Source: Pelagibius litoralis (GTDB lineage Bacteria > Pseudomonadota > Alphaproteobacteria > Kiloniellales > Kiloniellaceae). Taken from it: 64,000 nt of DNA. Each line of letters opens with the position of its first letter. The first letter of the stretch is position 1. The translations under genes were made by a program, and so were the position numbers. Positions 27,435 to 38,390 of the stretch are shown piece by piece. The notes under the pieces were generated by a model, which was not told the origin of the DNA, made no database searches, and saw only the letters and a list, made by a program, of their open reading frames with translations. The stretch lies in contig NZ_JAAQPH010000008.1 of NCBI RefSeq assembly GCF_011683915.1, positions 62,001 to 126,000 on the forward strand, given 5' to 3'.

Positions 27435-28643
27435 ATGAAACCCAGCATTCTCTTCGTCGACGACGAGAAGAACATCCTCCAGGGGCTTCGGCGTATGCTG
27501 CGCGGTCTACGCGACGAATGGGACATGGACTTCGCCGAGGGCGGCGAAGCGGCTCTGGCGAAGCTATCGGAGCAGACCGTCGACGTCGTCGTGACCGATA
27601 TGAAAATGCCGGGCATGAACGGCGCAGAGCTTCTCGACCGGATATCCGGGCTCTACCCGCACACACTGCGTCTCATACTCTCCGGCGAAGCCGATACCGA
27701 AGCAACCTTCCGCACCGTCACGACCAGTCATCAGTTTCTGCCCAAACCCTCCAACAGCGAGCGTCTGGTCGAGATCATCCGCTCCGCCCTGCGCCGCCGC
27801 GACGCTGTTGGCAATGCCAAGCTTCAAGCACTGGTGACCAGCGTCGGCTGCCTTCCCGTTTCCCAGGCGACCCACCAGCAACTCACCGACCTGCTCGACG
27901 AGGAAACCGCCTCGCTGGATCTGGCCGCTGATATATTCTCAGTGGAGCCGGCCCTCGCCGCCAAGGTAATGCAGCTGGCAAATTCGGCCTACTTCGGTAT
28001 CGGGGACCCGGCTGTCAGCCCCAAAGCGGCGGCGACCCGTCTTGGCTGGGATGTTCTTCGTACCCTTTTGCTGAACCACGAACTCGCCCTTCCCTACCCC
28101 GCAGATGCCTGCAAGGCGCTCTACGAGCGCACCATCGCCCAGGCCCAGGAAACGGCCGAGCTTGCCGCCTGGATCGCCAAGCAGGAAGGTGCCGCCGCAG
28201 CCGATGTTGCGCAGGCCCAGCTTGCCGGCCTGCTGCACTGCCTTGGCCGACTGCTGTTGTGCCACCAGGCGCCGGAGGACTACGCCAAGGTCCCCGCCCT
28301 GGTAACCGCCGGCCAGATGGTGGACGAAGCGGAGCATCAGGTCTTCGGAAGCCATCACGCCGCGCTGGGGGCCTATCTCGCGCAAGCCTGGGCATTGCCG
28401 CCCGCGGTCGTCGACGCGATCCAGCACCTCCACGAGCCAAGCAACCTTGCAGCCGACGAAGACCGGGGCATACCGCTGCTCGCCGCCCATGCCGCGCTGG
28501 GTATCGTTACAAGCCAGCACGCCGTCGACCCCAAAGCGGCCGCCTCGGCTCAATTGGACGCCGACTTCGTGGCCCGACAAGGTTGCGAAGCGAAGGTCGA
28601 TGCCTGGGTCGACGGCTGGATCAATCGTGGAACCGCCGCATGA
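27435..28643 (+). CDS. Response regulator with REC and HDOD domains
   Basis: A 402-residue output protein. The REC domain spans residues 1-125, with FVDDE acidic residues, phospho-acceptor Asp55 in VVVTDMKMPGMNG and Lys in FLPKPS. The HDOD domain begins near residue 140 (LPVSQATHQQLTDLLDEET...IFSVEPALAAKVMQLANSAYFG) and is followed by RLGWDVLRTLLLNHELA. HDOD domains occur in signalling proteins without a known catalytic centre, so the output is probably protein-protein control. It lies between the kinase and a second REC protein, whose start overlaps this stop (ATGA). Confidence 0.9.
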   Translation: MKPSILFVDDEKNILQGLRRMLRGLRDEWDMDFAEGGEAALAKLSEQTVDVVVTDMKMPGMNGAELLDRISGLYPHTLRLILSGEADTEATFRTVTTSHQFLPKPSNSERLVEIIRSALRRRDAVGNAKLQALVTSVGCLPVSQATHQQLTDLLDEETASLDLAADIFSVEPALAAKVMQLANSAYFGIGDPAVSPKAAATRLGWDVLRTLLLNHELALPYPADACKALYERTIAQAQETAELAAWIAKQEGAAAADVAQAQLAGLLHCLGRLLLCHQAPEDYAKVPALVTAGQMVDEAEHQVFGSHHAALGAYLAQAWALPPAVVDAIQHLHEPSNLAADEDRGIPLLAAHAALGIVTSQHAVDPKAAASAQLDADFVARQGCEAKVDAWVDGWINRGTAA

Positions 28644-29845
28644 CGGAAAAAGTGCTCTTCGTTGACGATGATCCTCAAATCCTGAACGGGTTCAAAAGAG
28701 GGCTTCGAAAACGCTTCGACCTTAAAACCGCCGAGGGCGGCGCTGCGGGCCTTGATACCCTGAAGCAGGACGGCCCTTTTGCCGTGGTCGTCAGCGATCA
28801 GCAGATGCCCGAAATGGACGGGATCTCCTTCCTGCGGCAGGTGAAGCAGAAATCGCCTTTGACGGTTCGCATGATGCTGACCGGCAACGCCGATCAACAG
28901 ACGGCGATGGATGCCGTCAACGAAGGGCACATCTTCCGCTTTCTGACGAAACCCTGCGCACCGGAAGACCTGGCCGTCGCCGTCGAAGCGGCGCAGCAGC
29001 AGTACCGGCTTGTCTCTGCCGAGCGGGAGCTTCTGGAGAAGACCCTGGCCGGCAGCGTGAAGGTTCTGGTCGACGTTCTCTCGCTAAGCGACCCCGATGC
29101 CTTCAAGGAAATCGCCCGCCTGCAGCGCTGGGGACAGGCTCTCGCCAAGGCCATAAAGCTTGATGATGCCTGGGCGCTGAACATGGCGACGATGCTGCAC
29201 GGGATCGGGCGCATCACCCTGCCCGACGACGTGACCGCGAAGCTGCGCAGTGGCGGCGACCTGAACGAGGTCGAGGCCGATATGGTGGCCCGCACGCCGG
29301 AAACCGCGCGGGATCTCATCAAGAACATCCCCCGGCTGGAAGGCGTTGCCCAGGCGGTCTACTACCAGTCCGCCGGCTATGACGGCAGCGGTTTCCCGGG
29401 CGACGGTACCAAGGGCGCAGACCTGCCCATCGAAGCCCGCATCCTGCGCATCCTGATCGACCTTGCCTGCACCTCAACGCGCGACAAACCCGGACCCGAG
29501 ATCTTCGACAGGCTGGCCAAGACCGGAAACGCCTACGACCCCGAGATCCTGAAGGCGGCAAGGGCCTGCCTGACGCCCGAGGAAAGCGCGGGCACCGAAG
29601 CGCCGCCCGAACCGGAGGTTCTGAAGGTTCAGCTTCATCAGCTGACATCCGATCACAAGCTGGTGGAGGACGCGGTAACCGAAACCGACGTCCTTGTGCT
29701 CGCCGCGGGACATCGCCTGTCGCGCCCGATGATCCAGAAGCTTCAGCAGTACCACAAGTTACGAACCCTGAAGATGCCGCTCTCCGTCGTCCAGATCGCC
29801 CCTGAAGACGAAGAAGAGGCCGCCGCCGACCAGCCGCAGGCCTGA
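28640..29845 (+). CDS. Response regulator with REC and degenerate HD-GYP domain (HnoD-like)
   Basis: A 401-residue protein starting at the ATG that overlaps the previous stop; a longer reading from 28259 belongs to another frame's gene. REC is at residues 1-120, with phospho-acceptor Asp53 in VVVSDQQMPEMDG and Lys in FLTKPC. The HD-GYP-type domain follows, but key residues are altered: the HD motif reads HGIGR (187-191) instead of HDIGK, the later HHE-type triad reads YYQ (241-243), and GYP reads GFP. It is therefore probably unable to cleave cyclic di-GMP. HnoD of Shewanella H-NOX pathways is likewise an inactive HD-GYP regulator. Confidence 0.88.
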   Translation: MTEKVLFVDDDPQILNGFKRGLRKRFDLKTAEGGAAGLDTLKQDGPFAVVVSDQQMPEMDGISFLRQVKQKSPLTVRMMLTGNADQQTAMDAVNEGHIFRFLTKPCAPEDLAVAVEAAQQQYRLVSAERELLEKTLAGSVKVLVDVLSLSDPDAFKEIARLQRWGQALAKAIKLDDAWALNMATMLHGIGRITLPDDVTAKLRSGGDLNEVEADMVARTPETARDLIKNIPRLEGVAQAVYYQSAGYDGSGFPGDGTKGADLPIEARILRILIDLACTSTRDKPGPEIFDRLAKTGNAYDPEILKAARACLTPEESAGTEAPPEPEVLKVQLHQLTSDHKLVEDAVTETDVLVLAAGHRLSRPMIQKLQQYHKLRTLKMPLSVVQIAPEDEEEAAADQPQA

Positions 29846-30035
29846 CCCTCCCGGCAGCGCTGCTTTTTCCGTTTTTGTTCATAACCTTGACGCCTGCAGT
29901 GGTGGAAAGGGGTTGTCGTCCGCCCGGCGGAATGGCATGACCTTTTCAGCCAAGCTGCGACCGCTTTTTCGAGTCGCGGACACCGGTTCAGGGGGCCAAA
30001 TTGACCGAAAACCTCATGGTAGCGCTCAGCAACAG

Positions 30036-31837
30036 ATGACCGATGCCAAGCAGCAGGTCCTGAAAGAGGTTTTCGGCTTCGACGACTTTCGGCCGGGCCA
30101 GGCCGATATCATCGACACCCTGCTGGCGGGCCGTTCCGCCCTTGCCGTCATGCCCACCGGGGCCGGCAAGTCGCTGTGCTTCCAGGTTCCCGCCCTGGTG
30201 CTGGGAGGCCTCACAATCGTGGTTTCCCCCCTCGTCGCCCTGATGCAGGATCAGGTCGCGGCGCTGCGCCTGGCCGGGGTTGAAGCGGAAACCATCAATT
30301 CCTCGCGTTCACGCGAAGACAACATCGCTTCCTGGCGGCGTGTCGCGGCGGGGGAAACGCGCCTGCTTTACCTGGCGCCGGAACGCCTGATGACGGAGCG
30401 TATGCTCACCGCCCTGGAGCGCCTGGACGTCAGGCTGATTGCGGTCGACGAGGCGCATTGTATCTCTCAGTGGGGCCCGGCCTTCCGACCGGAATACGAG
30501 GATCTTGCGCGATTGCGGGAAATCTTCCCCGGCGTACCGATTGCAGCGCTCACCGCCACCGCCGACGCCACCACCCGCAAGGATGTGGTCGAACGGCTCT
30601 TTGGCAATCAGGCGGAGAGTTTCGTCCTGGGCTTCGACCGGCCGAACCTGCAGCTTGGTGTCGAGGTAAAGCGCACCTGGAAAAACCAGCTGCTCGCCTT
30701 CGTCCAACGCTACGAGAGTGCGAGCGGGATCGTCTACTGCCTGTCGCGCCGCAAGACCGAAGAGGCTGCGGCCTTCCTGGCCGAAAACGGCGTGAAGGCG
30801 CTGGCCTATCACGCCGGCATGGATAAACAGCTGCGCGATGCCAACCAGAATGCCTTCATGACCGATGACGGTGTGGTCATGGTGGCGACGATCGCCTTCG
30901 GCATGGGCATCGACAAACCGGACGTGCGTTTCGTCTTTCACTGCGATCTGCCCGCCTCCGTCGAAGCCTACTATCAGGAGATCGGCCGCGCCGGGCGCGA
31001 CGGCCAGCCGGCGGAGGTGCAGATGCTCTATGGGCTGGACGATATCCGCATGCGCCGCGTCTTCATCGAACAGGAAGACGGCGGCGACGACCGCCGGCGG
31101 CGCGAGCACCAGCGCCTCGACGCGCTGATCGGATACTGCGAGTCGCCGAGCTGCCGGCGGCGGCTGCTTCTCGAATACTTCGGCGAAACCATGGAGAACT
31201 GCGGGAACTGCGACCTCTGCCGCAACCCGGTGGAACTCAGCGACGGCACGGCGGAGGGGCAGAAAATCCTGGCCGTGATAGACCAGACCGGCCAGCGCTT
31301 CGGCGTCGGCCACATCGTCGACATCCTGCGTGGGACAACGACGGAGAAAGTCACCAAGGCTGGCCACGACAGGCTGCCCGGCTTCGGCGCCGGCGCCGAG
31401 GGCAAGAAAGAGGCCTGGCGCTCCTTCCTGCGTCAGCTCGTCGCCGCCGGGTTCCTGCGTCTGGATATCGCGGGCTATGGCGGCCTGGGGATCACCTCAA
31501 AGGGGCAAGCCCTGCTGCGCGGCGAGGTGCCGTTCCACTATCGCCTCGACCGTATCGCAACCGGCGGCGGAAAAGCCGTCCGCAGCCGATCAAAAGCGCC
31601 GGAACAGGATATGACAACCGTGCAGTCGGACCTTCTTCACAAGCTGAAGGAGCTTCGCCTGCGCCTGGCCAAGGACCGCGGTGTTCCCGCCTATGTCATC
31701 TTCCCCGACCGGACCCTGATCGACATGGCGCGGCGGCAGCCGCAGACACATGATGAGTTCGCCGAGGTAAACGGCGTAGGCGCAGCCAAACTACGCGACT
31801 TCGCCGATATCTTCCTGGGCGAAATCGCCGGCGCCGG

Positions 31838-31841
<4 letters not shown>
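30036..31841 (+). CDS. recQ: ATP-dependent DNA helicase RecQ
   Basis: 3'-5' DNA helicase for recombination and replication-fork repair, about 601 residues from the ATG at 30036. Upstream in-frame starts from 29913 would add 41 residues with no family match; the chosen start has only a weak ribosome-binding site. Motifs: [15 protein letters not shown] (motif 0), MPTGAGKS (Walker A), [12 protein letters not shown] (DEAH box), ALTATAD and [10 protein letters not shown]. The RQC zinc-binding cysteines follow ([19 protein letters not shown]...CGNCDLC), then a C-terminal HRDC domain ([29 protein letters not shown]). It converges on ureG with a 4-base overlap. Confidence 0.95.
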
Positions 31842-32475
<634 letters not shown>

Positions 32476-32479
<4 letters not shown>

Positions 32480-33162
32480 GAGCGGAACAACCTCGTGTAT
32501 TGGGTTTCGTGTTTCATGGCGGCGAGATCGGCGAGAACCGCCGCGCCGCCCAGGTCTTCCAAAGAAGCATCCAGCGCCGCCTCAACTGTTTCGGCAATCG
32601 CCGGCTCCAAAGCCGCCGTTACCCGCTGGCCGTCGCTCTGTCCCAAAGGAACGAGACGAACCCCGGCCGAGACCAGATTGGCCGCGAAGCCGTGGAGAAA
32701 GGCATGGAGACTCGCCCGCAGCGGCAGCCCATGGCCGGCAGCGGCCACGCCGACAACGACGGGATAGACCAGAGGGCCCTGCCAAGCGGCCTTCAGGCAA
32801 TCCAGGGCCGGACAAGGCCAGGCGTCCGCCGTCGCCATCGCAAAGGCGCGACCCTGAGCCGCCGTTTCAAGCTGCCGCTCAGACGACGCAGCAAAGGCCG
32901 CCGCCAGCGCGGCGACTTGCGCCAGCGCCGCCGGGTCTTCAGCCGCCTCGAAGGCATGGCGGAAGAGGATGGCATCGTTGCGCCCGGAACCAAGCATCAG
33001 AAGATCGGTGAGCCAGCTCCGCAGCCCGGCGGCATCGGTCACAGTTTCCTGCTCGACCACGAACTCCAGGCCGTGAGAGTAACTGAAAGCGCCCACAGGA
33101 TAGGACGGCGACAGCCATGTCATAAGGCGATAGAGCCCGGCGGCGTTCAGCCCCTCAGTCAT
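32476..33162 (-). CDS. ureF: Urease accessory protein UreF
   Basis: Helical accessory protein that, with UreD and UreG, forms the nickel-insertion complex on apo-urease; 228 residues from the ATG at 33162. [23 protein letters not shown] at the N terminus is diagnostic. An 11-residue longer reading from 33195 is possible but lies inside the ureE end. The gene overlaps ureE by 8 bases and ureG by 4. Confidence 0.95.
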
Positions 33163-33625
33163 GGTGTTCGTGCCCCTGCACAGAGCCATGCCCATAGGCG
33201 CCCCCTTCCGGATCGAAGGGTGCCTCGATCAGTTCGGCGCGCGCACCCAGTTTGGTGAGCATCTCGAGAATGACATGATCCTCGCGAATTCTGAGGCAAT
33301 CGCCGAGAATCTGGGTCGGCAGGTGACGATTGCCGAGATGCCAGGCAATGCGGACCAGATCGATACCGGCGCCGGCCCGCACCTCTATCAGGCGTTCCGA
33401 CGCCGCCACCACAGCGACGATACCGCCCTCCTCCAGTACCAGTCCGTCGCCGTCCGCAAGGGCAACGGCCTTCGGCAGGTCGAGCAGAAACGCCACACCG
33501 GTCTGACCGTGCATGGCGATGCGCCGGCGGTGGCGCGCATCGAAATCCAGAATCACGGAATCGCAGGCCTCCACCAAGGGCCAGGTTCCCGCCGCTTTCA
33601 CCGATGTCGCCCGTAACATGAGCAT
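33155..33625 (-). CDS. ureE: Urease accessory nickel metallochaperone UreE
   Basis: Nickel-binding chaperone, 156 residues. It has the UreE N-terminal fold ([37 protein letters not shown]). The metal-binding domain ([40 protein letters not shown]) contains HLGNRHLP, and the tail ends GHEHHD. The tail is short compared with the very His-rich tails of Klebsiella UreE. The start was taken at the ATG 4 bases after the ureC stop; a second ATG two codons later is equally possible. Confidence 0.92.
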   Translation of the reverse strand: MLMLRATSVKAAGTWPLVEACDSVILDFDARHRRRIAMHGQTGVAFLLDLPKAVALADGDGLVLEEGGIVAVVAASERLIEVRAGAGIDLVRIAWHLGNRHLPTQILGDCLRIREDHVILEMLTKLGARAELIEAPFDPEGGAYGHGSVQGHEHHD

Positions 33626-33629
33626 AAGC

Positions 33630-35339
33630 CTAGAACAGGAAATAGCGTTGCGCCATGGGCAACGCTTCCGCGGGCTCACAGGTCAGCAACTGACCGTCGG
33701 CGCGCACCTCATAAGTCTCCGGATCGACCTCGACCTCAGGCGTGTAGTCGTTCAGGACCATATCCTTTTTGGTTACCTTACGGATGCCGGAAACCGCGAG
33801 CACCTTGCGCGCAAGACCGAGCTGGCGCCCGAGATCCGCTTCGGCGGCCGCCTGGGAGACGAAAGTGACGGCGCTCTCGGTCATCGCCCGGCCGAAGCCG
33901 GCGAACATCGGGCGATAGTGAACCGGCTGCGGGGTCGGGATCGAGGCATTGGGATCACCCATGGCCGCTGCGGCAATAGTGCCGCACTTCAACACGATAT
34001 CGGGCTTCACACCGAAGAACATGGGCTTCCAGAGCACCAGGTCGGCAAGCTTGCCGACCTCGATGGACCCCACTGCATCGGCAATGCCATGGGTCAGCGC
34101 CGGATTGATGGTGTACTTGGCGATGTATCGCCTGACCCGGAAGTTGTCGTTGTCGCCCTTTTCTTCGGGCAGGGCACCGCGCTGCTTCTTCATTTTGTCG
34201 GCGGTTTGCCAGGTGCGGATGACCACCTCCCCGACGCGGCCCATGGCCTGACTGTCGGAGGCGATCATCGAAAAGGCACCGAGGTCGTGGAGGATATCTT
34301 CCGCCGCAATGGTCTCCCGCCGGATACGGCTTTCGGCGAAGGCAAGATCCTCCGGGATCTTCGGGTCCAGGTGATGGCAGACCATCAGCATGTCGAGATG
34401 CTCGTCCACCGTGTTCACCGTGAAGGGCCGTGTCGGGTTGGTCGAGGACGGCAGGACGTTCAACTCTCCGCAGACCTTGATGATGTCGGGCGCGTGGCCG
34501 CCACCCGCCCCTTCGGTATGGAAGGCGTGAATCGTCCGGCCCTTGAAGGCGGCGATGGTGTTCTCGACGAAACCGGACTCGTTCAAAGTGTCGGTGTGGA
34601 TGGCCACGCCGATATCCATCTCGTCGGCTACCGAAAGACAGGTGTCGATGGCCGAGGGCGTGGTGCCCCAGTCCTCATGCAGCTTCAAGGCACAGGCACC
34701 GGCCTGGATCTGTTCGATCAGGGCGTCCGGTTTGGAGGCATTGCCCTTGCCGAAGAACCCGAGGTTCATGGGAAAGCCCTCTGCCGCCTGCAGCATGCGG
34801 CTGAGATGCCAGGGACCCGGCGTCGCCGTCGTGGCGTTGGTGCCCTCCGCCGGCCCCGTCCCACCGCCCAGCATGGTGGTGATGCCGGAATAGAGCGCGT
34901 CTTCCATCTGCTGCGGGCAGATCCAGTGGATGTGCGCGTCGATGCCACCGGCGGTGAGGATGCGCCCCTCACCGGCGATGGCTTCCGTCCCCGGGCCAAT
35001 GACGATATCGACGCCGGGCTGCACGTCGGGATTGCCGGCCTTGCCGATGGCGGCGATCCGCCCGTCCTTCAGACCCACGTCGGCTTTGACGACGCCCCAG
35101 TAATCGACGATCAGGGCATTGGTAATCACCGTGTCGACAGCCCCCTGGGCGCGGCTGGCCTGGGACTGGCCCATGCCGTCGCGGATCACCTTTCCGCCGC
35201 CGAACTTCACTTCTTCTCCGTAGGTTGTGCGGTCTTCCTCAACTTCGATAACAAGGTCTGTGTCGGCCAGACGAACGCGGTCGCCGGTTGTCGGGCCGAA
35301 CATGGCGGCATAGGCCGCGCGGTCGATCTTCTGCGGCAT
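33630..35339 (-). CDS. ureC: Urease alpha (catalytic) subunit
   Basis: Catalytic subunit of nickel urease, hydrolysing urea to ammonia and carbamate in the cytoplasm. At 569 residues it has the family length. The start at 35339 gives [22 protein letters not shown], the canonical N terminus. Nickel ligands appear in [13 protein letters not shown], the carbamylated Lys is in [14 protein letters not shown], and the flap His is in [15 protein letters not shown]. The start is 4 bases after the ureB stop. Confidence 0.98.
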   Translation of the reverse strand: MPQKIDRAAYAAMFGPTTGDRVRLADTDLVIEVEEDRTTYGEEVKFGGGKVIRDGMGQSQASRAQGAVDTVITNALIVDYWGVVKADVGLKDGRIAAIGKAGNPDVQPGVDIVIGPGTEAIAGEGRILTAGGIDAHIHWICPQQMEDALYSGITTMLGGGTGPAEGTNATTATPGPWHLSRMLQAAEGFPMNLGFFGKGNASKPDALIEQIQAGACALKLHEDWGTTPSAIDTCLSVADEMDIGVAIHTDTLNESGFVENTIAAFKGRTIHAFHTEGAGGGHAPDIIKVCGELNVLPSSTNPTRPFTVNTVDEHLDMLMVCHHLDPKIPEDLAFAESRIRRETIAAEDILHDLGAFSMIASDSQAMGRVGEVVIRTWQTADKMKKQRGALPEEKGDNDNFRVRRYIAKYTINPALTHGIADAVGSIEVGKLADLVLWKPMFFGVKPDIVLKCGTIAAAAMGDPNASIPTPQPVHYRPMFAGFGRAMTESAVTFVSQAAAEADLGRQLGLARKVLAVSGIRKVTKKDMVLNDYTPEVEVDPETYEVRADGQLLTCEPAEALPMAQRYFLF

Positions 35340-35343
35340 GTCT

Positions 35344-35655
35344 CTAGTCCTCCAGCGGCCCGTTGACCTTGGCGTTGAAGCCGTGGACTTCGCGCGCACC
35401 GGCATAGGCAATGAGGGTCACCTCACGGCTCTGGCCGGGCTCGAAGCGCACCGCCGTGCCGGCGGCGATGTCGAGCCGGCAACCCAGCGCCCTGTCGCGG
35501 TCGAAGACCAGGGCCTCGTTGGTTTCATAGAAGTGGTAGTGGGATCCGACCTGCACCGGGCGGTCGCCGCTGTTGGCAACCAGCAGGGTGATGGTCTCCC
35601 GCCCCTCATTCAGCAGGATGTCGCCCTCGGCAACCATGATTTCTCCGGGTATCAT
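35344..35655 (-). CDS. ureB: Urease beta subunit
   Basis: Structural urease subunit, 103 residues. [46 protein letters not shown] is the diagnostic beginning. Reading frames that start further upstream run through ureA and are rejected. It is encoded separately from ureA, the usual arrangement in proteobacteria. Confidence 0.96.
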   Translation of the reverse strand: MIPGEIMVAEGDILLNEGRETITLLVANSGDRPVQVGSHYHFYETNEALVFDRDRALGCRLDIAAGTAVRFEPGQSREVTLIAYAGAREVHGFNAKVNGPLED

Positions 35656-35669
35656 TTCGAGTACCCTCC

Positions 35670-35972
35670 CTAACGGATCGGCTGATGGACGGTCACCAGC
35701 TTGGTGCCGTCGGGAAAGGTTGCCTCGACCTGGATCTCGTGGATCATTTCGGCAATGCCGTCCATGACCTGATCGCGGGAGATAACCGTGCCGCCGTCGC
35801 GCATCAGCTCGGCGACGGAGCGGCCGTCGCGCGCACCCTCCACAACGTAGTCGGAGATCAGGGCAATAGCCTCCGGGTAGTTCAGCTTGCAACCCCGGCC
35901 CAGCCGGTTGCGCGCGACCATGGCGGCGACCGAGACAAGCAGCTTGTCTTTTTCCCGTGGTGTCAGGTTCAC
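35670..35972 (-). CDS. ureA: Urease gamma subunit
   Basis: Smallest urease subunit, 100 residues. The start is the GTG at 35972, preceded by a strong AAGGAGGAGG ribosome-binding site. It gives the family N terminus [27 protein letters not shown] with GTG read as Met. [22 protein letters not shown] and the end [21 protein letters not shown] are family hallmarks. Confidence 0.97.
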   Translation of the reverse strand: MNLTPREKDKLLVSVAAMVARNRLGRGCKLNYPEAIALISDYVVEGARDGRSVAELMRDGGTVISRDQVMDGIAEMIHEIQVEATFPDGTKLVTVHQPIR

Positions 35973-36006
35973 CCTTTCCTCCTCCTTGCTTTGATTTCCT
36001 GTTCGC

Positions 36007-36900
36007 TTACAGATGCCAGAGGCGCGGCAGCTCTGCCGGCAAACCGGCCAGATACGCCCGTGCCGCCGCCCAAAAACCGCCATAACTCCCGCGAACAGCC
36101 CGGGCCTCCCCCAGAAAACGCCCGACGATCACCCCGTTGACGGCGGTCAGGGCGTGCCGGGAACCCTCGTCTTCCTCCGGCAGCAGATCCCGAAGCGCCG
36201 CCAGCTGTTCGGCCGCATCGTCGGCCACGAAGATCACGCTGGCAAAGGCCGTGACACCGCCAAGACAGGCGCTGGAAACCAGCGGCCGCTGCAGATCGCC
36301 CTCCAAGTGCAGGGCGTCGGCCCAGACGAGCCGCCCCCCGGAATGCAACTGCCAGGCATCGCGAATCAGACCGCGGGTGAGCGTTTCGCCCGAGGCGCTG
36401 CGGCCGAAGACCAGGAACTCGCCGGCCAGCACCCGGCTGCCCGCCTCGACCTCCAACCGCGTCTCGCGCCGCAGGCGCGCGCCCTCGAAAAGGATCGTTT
36501 CCTGGGGCAGCCACTCCAGCCAGGCGCCCGGCGACGCTCTCAGGCTGACGCCGATGCGGCTGTCGGCGCCGATCGAGCGATAGACCTTCTCCGCCGCCTG
36601 GGGATAGACGCGCAGCTGTGCATCAGCATCTGCCGTTACAGCGACATCTAAACAGTCACCGCCGACGATCCCGCCGGAGGTTGTGATGAGACTGGCTTCG
36701 AAAATGTCGCCGCGTGCCGGCCGCGGCAGACGCAGCGACAGGGGATCACGCTGATGCAGATCGACCAGCCGCGTTACGCCCGCCTCGGCGCGGACCGAAA
36801 GCGCCGCCTCGCCGCGAACCGCGGCCCGGCGCAGTGCCACCACGGGAGCAGCGGCCGGCTCGACCGGTAAAAAATCAGACGGCGATGTAGCGACGGACAT
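36007..36900 (-). CDS. ureD: Urease accessory protein UreD
   Basis: Scaffold accessory protein for urease activation, about 297 residues from the ATG at 36900. [39 protein letters not shown] and [40 protein letters not shown] are UreD signatures. The start lies 26 bases inside the end of urtE, so the urea importer and urease genes are one transcription unit. A longer reading from 36963 would lie fully inside urtE. Confidence 0.94.
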   Translation of the reverse strand: MSVATSPSDFLPVEPAAAPVVALRRAAVRGEAALSVRAEAGVTRLVDLHQRDPLSLRLPRPARGDIFEASLITTSGGIVGGDCLDVAVTADADAQLRVYPQAAEKVYRSIGADSRIGVSLRASPGAWLEWLPQETILFEGARLRRETRLEVEAGSRVLAGEFLVFGRSASGETLTRGLIRDAWQLHSGGRLVWADALHLEGDLQRPLVSSACLGGVTAFASVIFVADDAAEQLAALRDLLPEEDEGSRHALTAVNGVIVGRFLGEARAVRGSYGGFWAAARAYLAGLPAELPRLWHL

Positions 36901-37570
36901 CGGCCTCGACCATTTCATCTCCCCGCCCGGACAAAACGATCTCGCCCCGGTCCATGACAGCATAGCTGTCTGCCAGGTCTCTGGCGAAGTCGAAATACTG
37001 TTCGACCAGAACGATGGCCATATCGCCCCGGCTGGCCAGCAGACGGATCACCCGCTCGATGTCCTTGATGATGGAGGGCTGGATGCCCTCGGTCGGCTCG
37101 TCCAGCACCAGCAGGCGGGGCCGCATGACCAGTGCGCGGGCGATGGCGAGTTGCTGCTGCTGCCCGCCGGAGAGGTCGCCTCCGCGCCGACCCAACATCT
37201 CCTTCAACACCGGAAAAAGCTCGAAGATCTCCGCCTCCACCCGGCGTTGTCCCCGGGGCAGCGCGGCATAGCCTGTCCGCAGGTTCTCCTCGACCGACAG
37301 CAGCGGAAAGATCTCTCGCCCCTGAGGCACGAAGGCGATGCCGCGTCTGGCGCGCTGATGCGGCGGTACGCCATTTAGAGTCTCATCTTCCCAAAGGATG
37401 GACCCGGCCTTTACCGCCTGCTGGCCGGCGATGGCACGCAGCAGGCTGGTCTTGCCGACACCGTTACGGCCGAGAACGCAGGTCACCTCGCCTTTAACCG
37501 CGTTGAGGCTGATCTTTCGCAGCGCCTGGCTGGCGCCGTAGAAGAGATCGATGTCCTGAACCTGCAGCAT
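36875..37570 (-). CDS. urtE: Urea ABC transporter ATPase UrtE
   Basis: ATPase of the high-affinity urea importer, 231 residues. Walker A is GRNGVGKTS, the signature LSGGQQQQL, and Walker B LLVLDEPTEGIQPSII, the last segment being characteristic of UrtE. Identity rests on sequence plus the urtABCDE order directly upstream of urease. The stop overlaps ureD. Confidence 0.93.
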   Translation of the reverse strand: MLQVQDIDLFYGASQALRKISLNAVKGEVTCVLGRNGVGKTSLLRAIAGQQAVKAGSILWEDETLNGVPPHQRARRGIAFVPQGREIFPLLSVEENLRTGYAALPRGQRRVEAEIFELFPVLKEMLGRRGGDLSGGQQQQLAIARALVMRPRLLVLDEPTEGIQPSIIKDIERVIRLLASRGDMAIVLVEQYFDFARDLADSYAVMDRGEIVLSGRGDEMVEADVRRYIAV

Positions 37571-37577
37571 CTTTCCG

Positions 37578-38390
37578 TCAGCGCCCGAGATAGACTTCGA
37601 TAACGTCGCGATTGTTCTGCAGGCTGTCGAGAGAGCCTTCGGCCAGGACCGAGCCTTCGTGCAGCACCGTCACATGACAGTCCAGCGCGCGGATAAATTC
37701 CATATCGTGCTCCACCACCACGACGGAGTGGGAGCGTGCGATCTCCTGCAGCATGACAGCCGTCTTCTCGGTTTCCGCGTCGGTCATCCCTGCCGCCGGT
37801 TCGTCCACCAGCAGCAGTTCCGGGTCCTGCATCAGCAGCATGCCGATCTCCAGCCACTGTTTTTGCCCGTGGGACAGGTTGCCGGCGCGTTGGCCGCGAA
37901 AGTCCGTCAGGGCGATACGCTCTAAAACTTCGTCGATCCGCTCAAGCTGCGCTTTGCCCAAGCGCGCAAAGAGGCCGGCGAAGACGCGGCGGTTGCCTTT
38001 CAGGGCCAGATCCAGGTTATCGAGGACGCTCTGGCTCTCGAAAACCGTCGGTTTCTGGAATTTGCGGCCGATCCCCAGATTGGCGATGGCGGCTTCGTCG
38101 AGCTTGGTGAGATCGACCGAGCCATTGAAGAAGAGTTGCCCGCTGTCAGGCCTGGTCTTGCCGGTGATGACATCCATCATCGTGGTCTTGCCGGCGCCGT
38201 TTGGGCCGATGATCGCGCGCAACTCCCCCGCCACAACATAAAGGCTGAGGTTATTCAGCGCCTTGAAGCCATCGAAGCTGACTGATACGCCGTCCATATA
38301 GAGGATCGTATCCGCCGCCGCTTGAGACGCTGCCCGCTGTTCCACGGGCACAGCTTCCGTGTCGGGTAATGGTGAGACGGCCTCACTCAC
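37578..38390 (-). CDS. urtD: Urea ABC transporter ATPase UrtD
   Basis: Second urea importer ATPase, 270 residues. It begins with a ~25-residue tail before the ATPase core. Walker A is GPNGAGKTT, the signature LSHGQKQWLEIGMLLMQ is typical of UrtD, and Walker B is LLLVDEPAAGM. It overlaps the urtC stop by 8 bases and precedes urtE by 7. Confidence 0.94.
   Translation of the reverse strand: MSEAVSPLPDTEAVPVEQRAASQAAADTILYMDGVSVSFDGFKALNNLSLYVVAGELRAIIGPNGAGKTTMMDVITGKTRPDSGQLFFNGSVDLTKLDEAAIANLGIGRKFQKPTVFESQSVLDNLDLALKGNRRVFAGLFARLGKAQLERIDEVLERIALTDFRGQRAGNLSHGQKQWLEIGMLLMQDPELLLVDEPAAGMTDAETEKTAVMLQEIARSHSVVVVEHDMEFIRALDCHVTVLHEGSVLAEGSLDSLQNNRDVIEVYLGR

Noticed and set aside
28259-28639. 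Long N-terminal extension of the REC/HD-GYP protein
   Set aside because: The extension is an out-of-frame reading of the preceding REC-HDOD gene; the ATG at 28640 gives a canonical REC start overlapping the previous stop.
29854-29870. GCAGCGCTGC followed by T-runs after the H-NOX operon as a terminator
   Set aside because: The palindrome leaves no room for a loop, so it cannot form a proper terminator hairpin.
33513-35366. 617-codon plus-strand frame opposite ureC
   Set aside because: Antisense to a canonical urease alpha gene; no recognisable domain.
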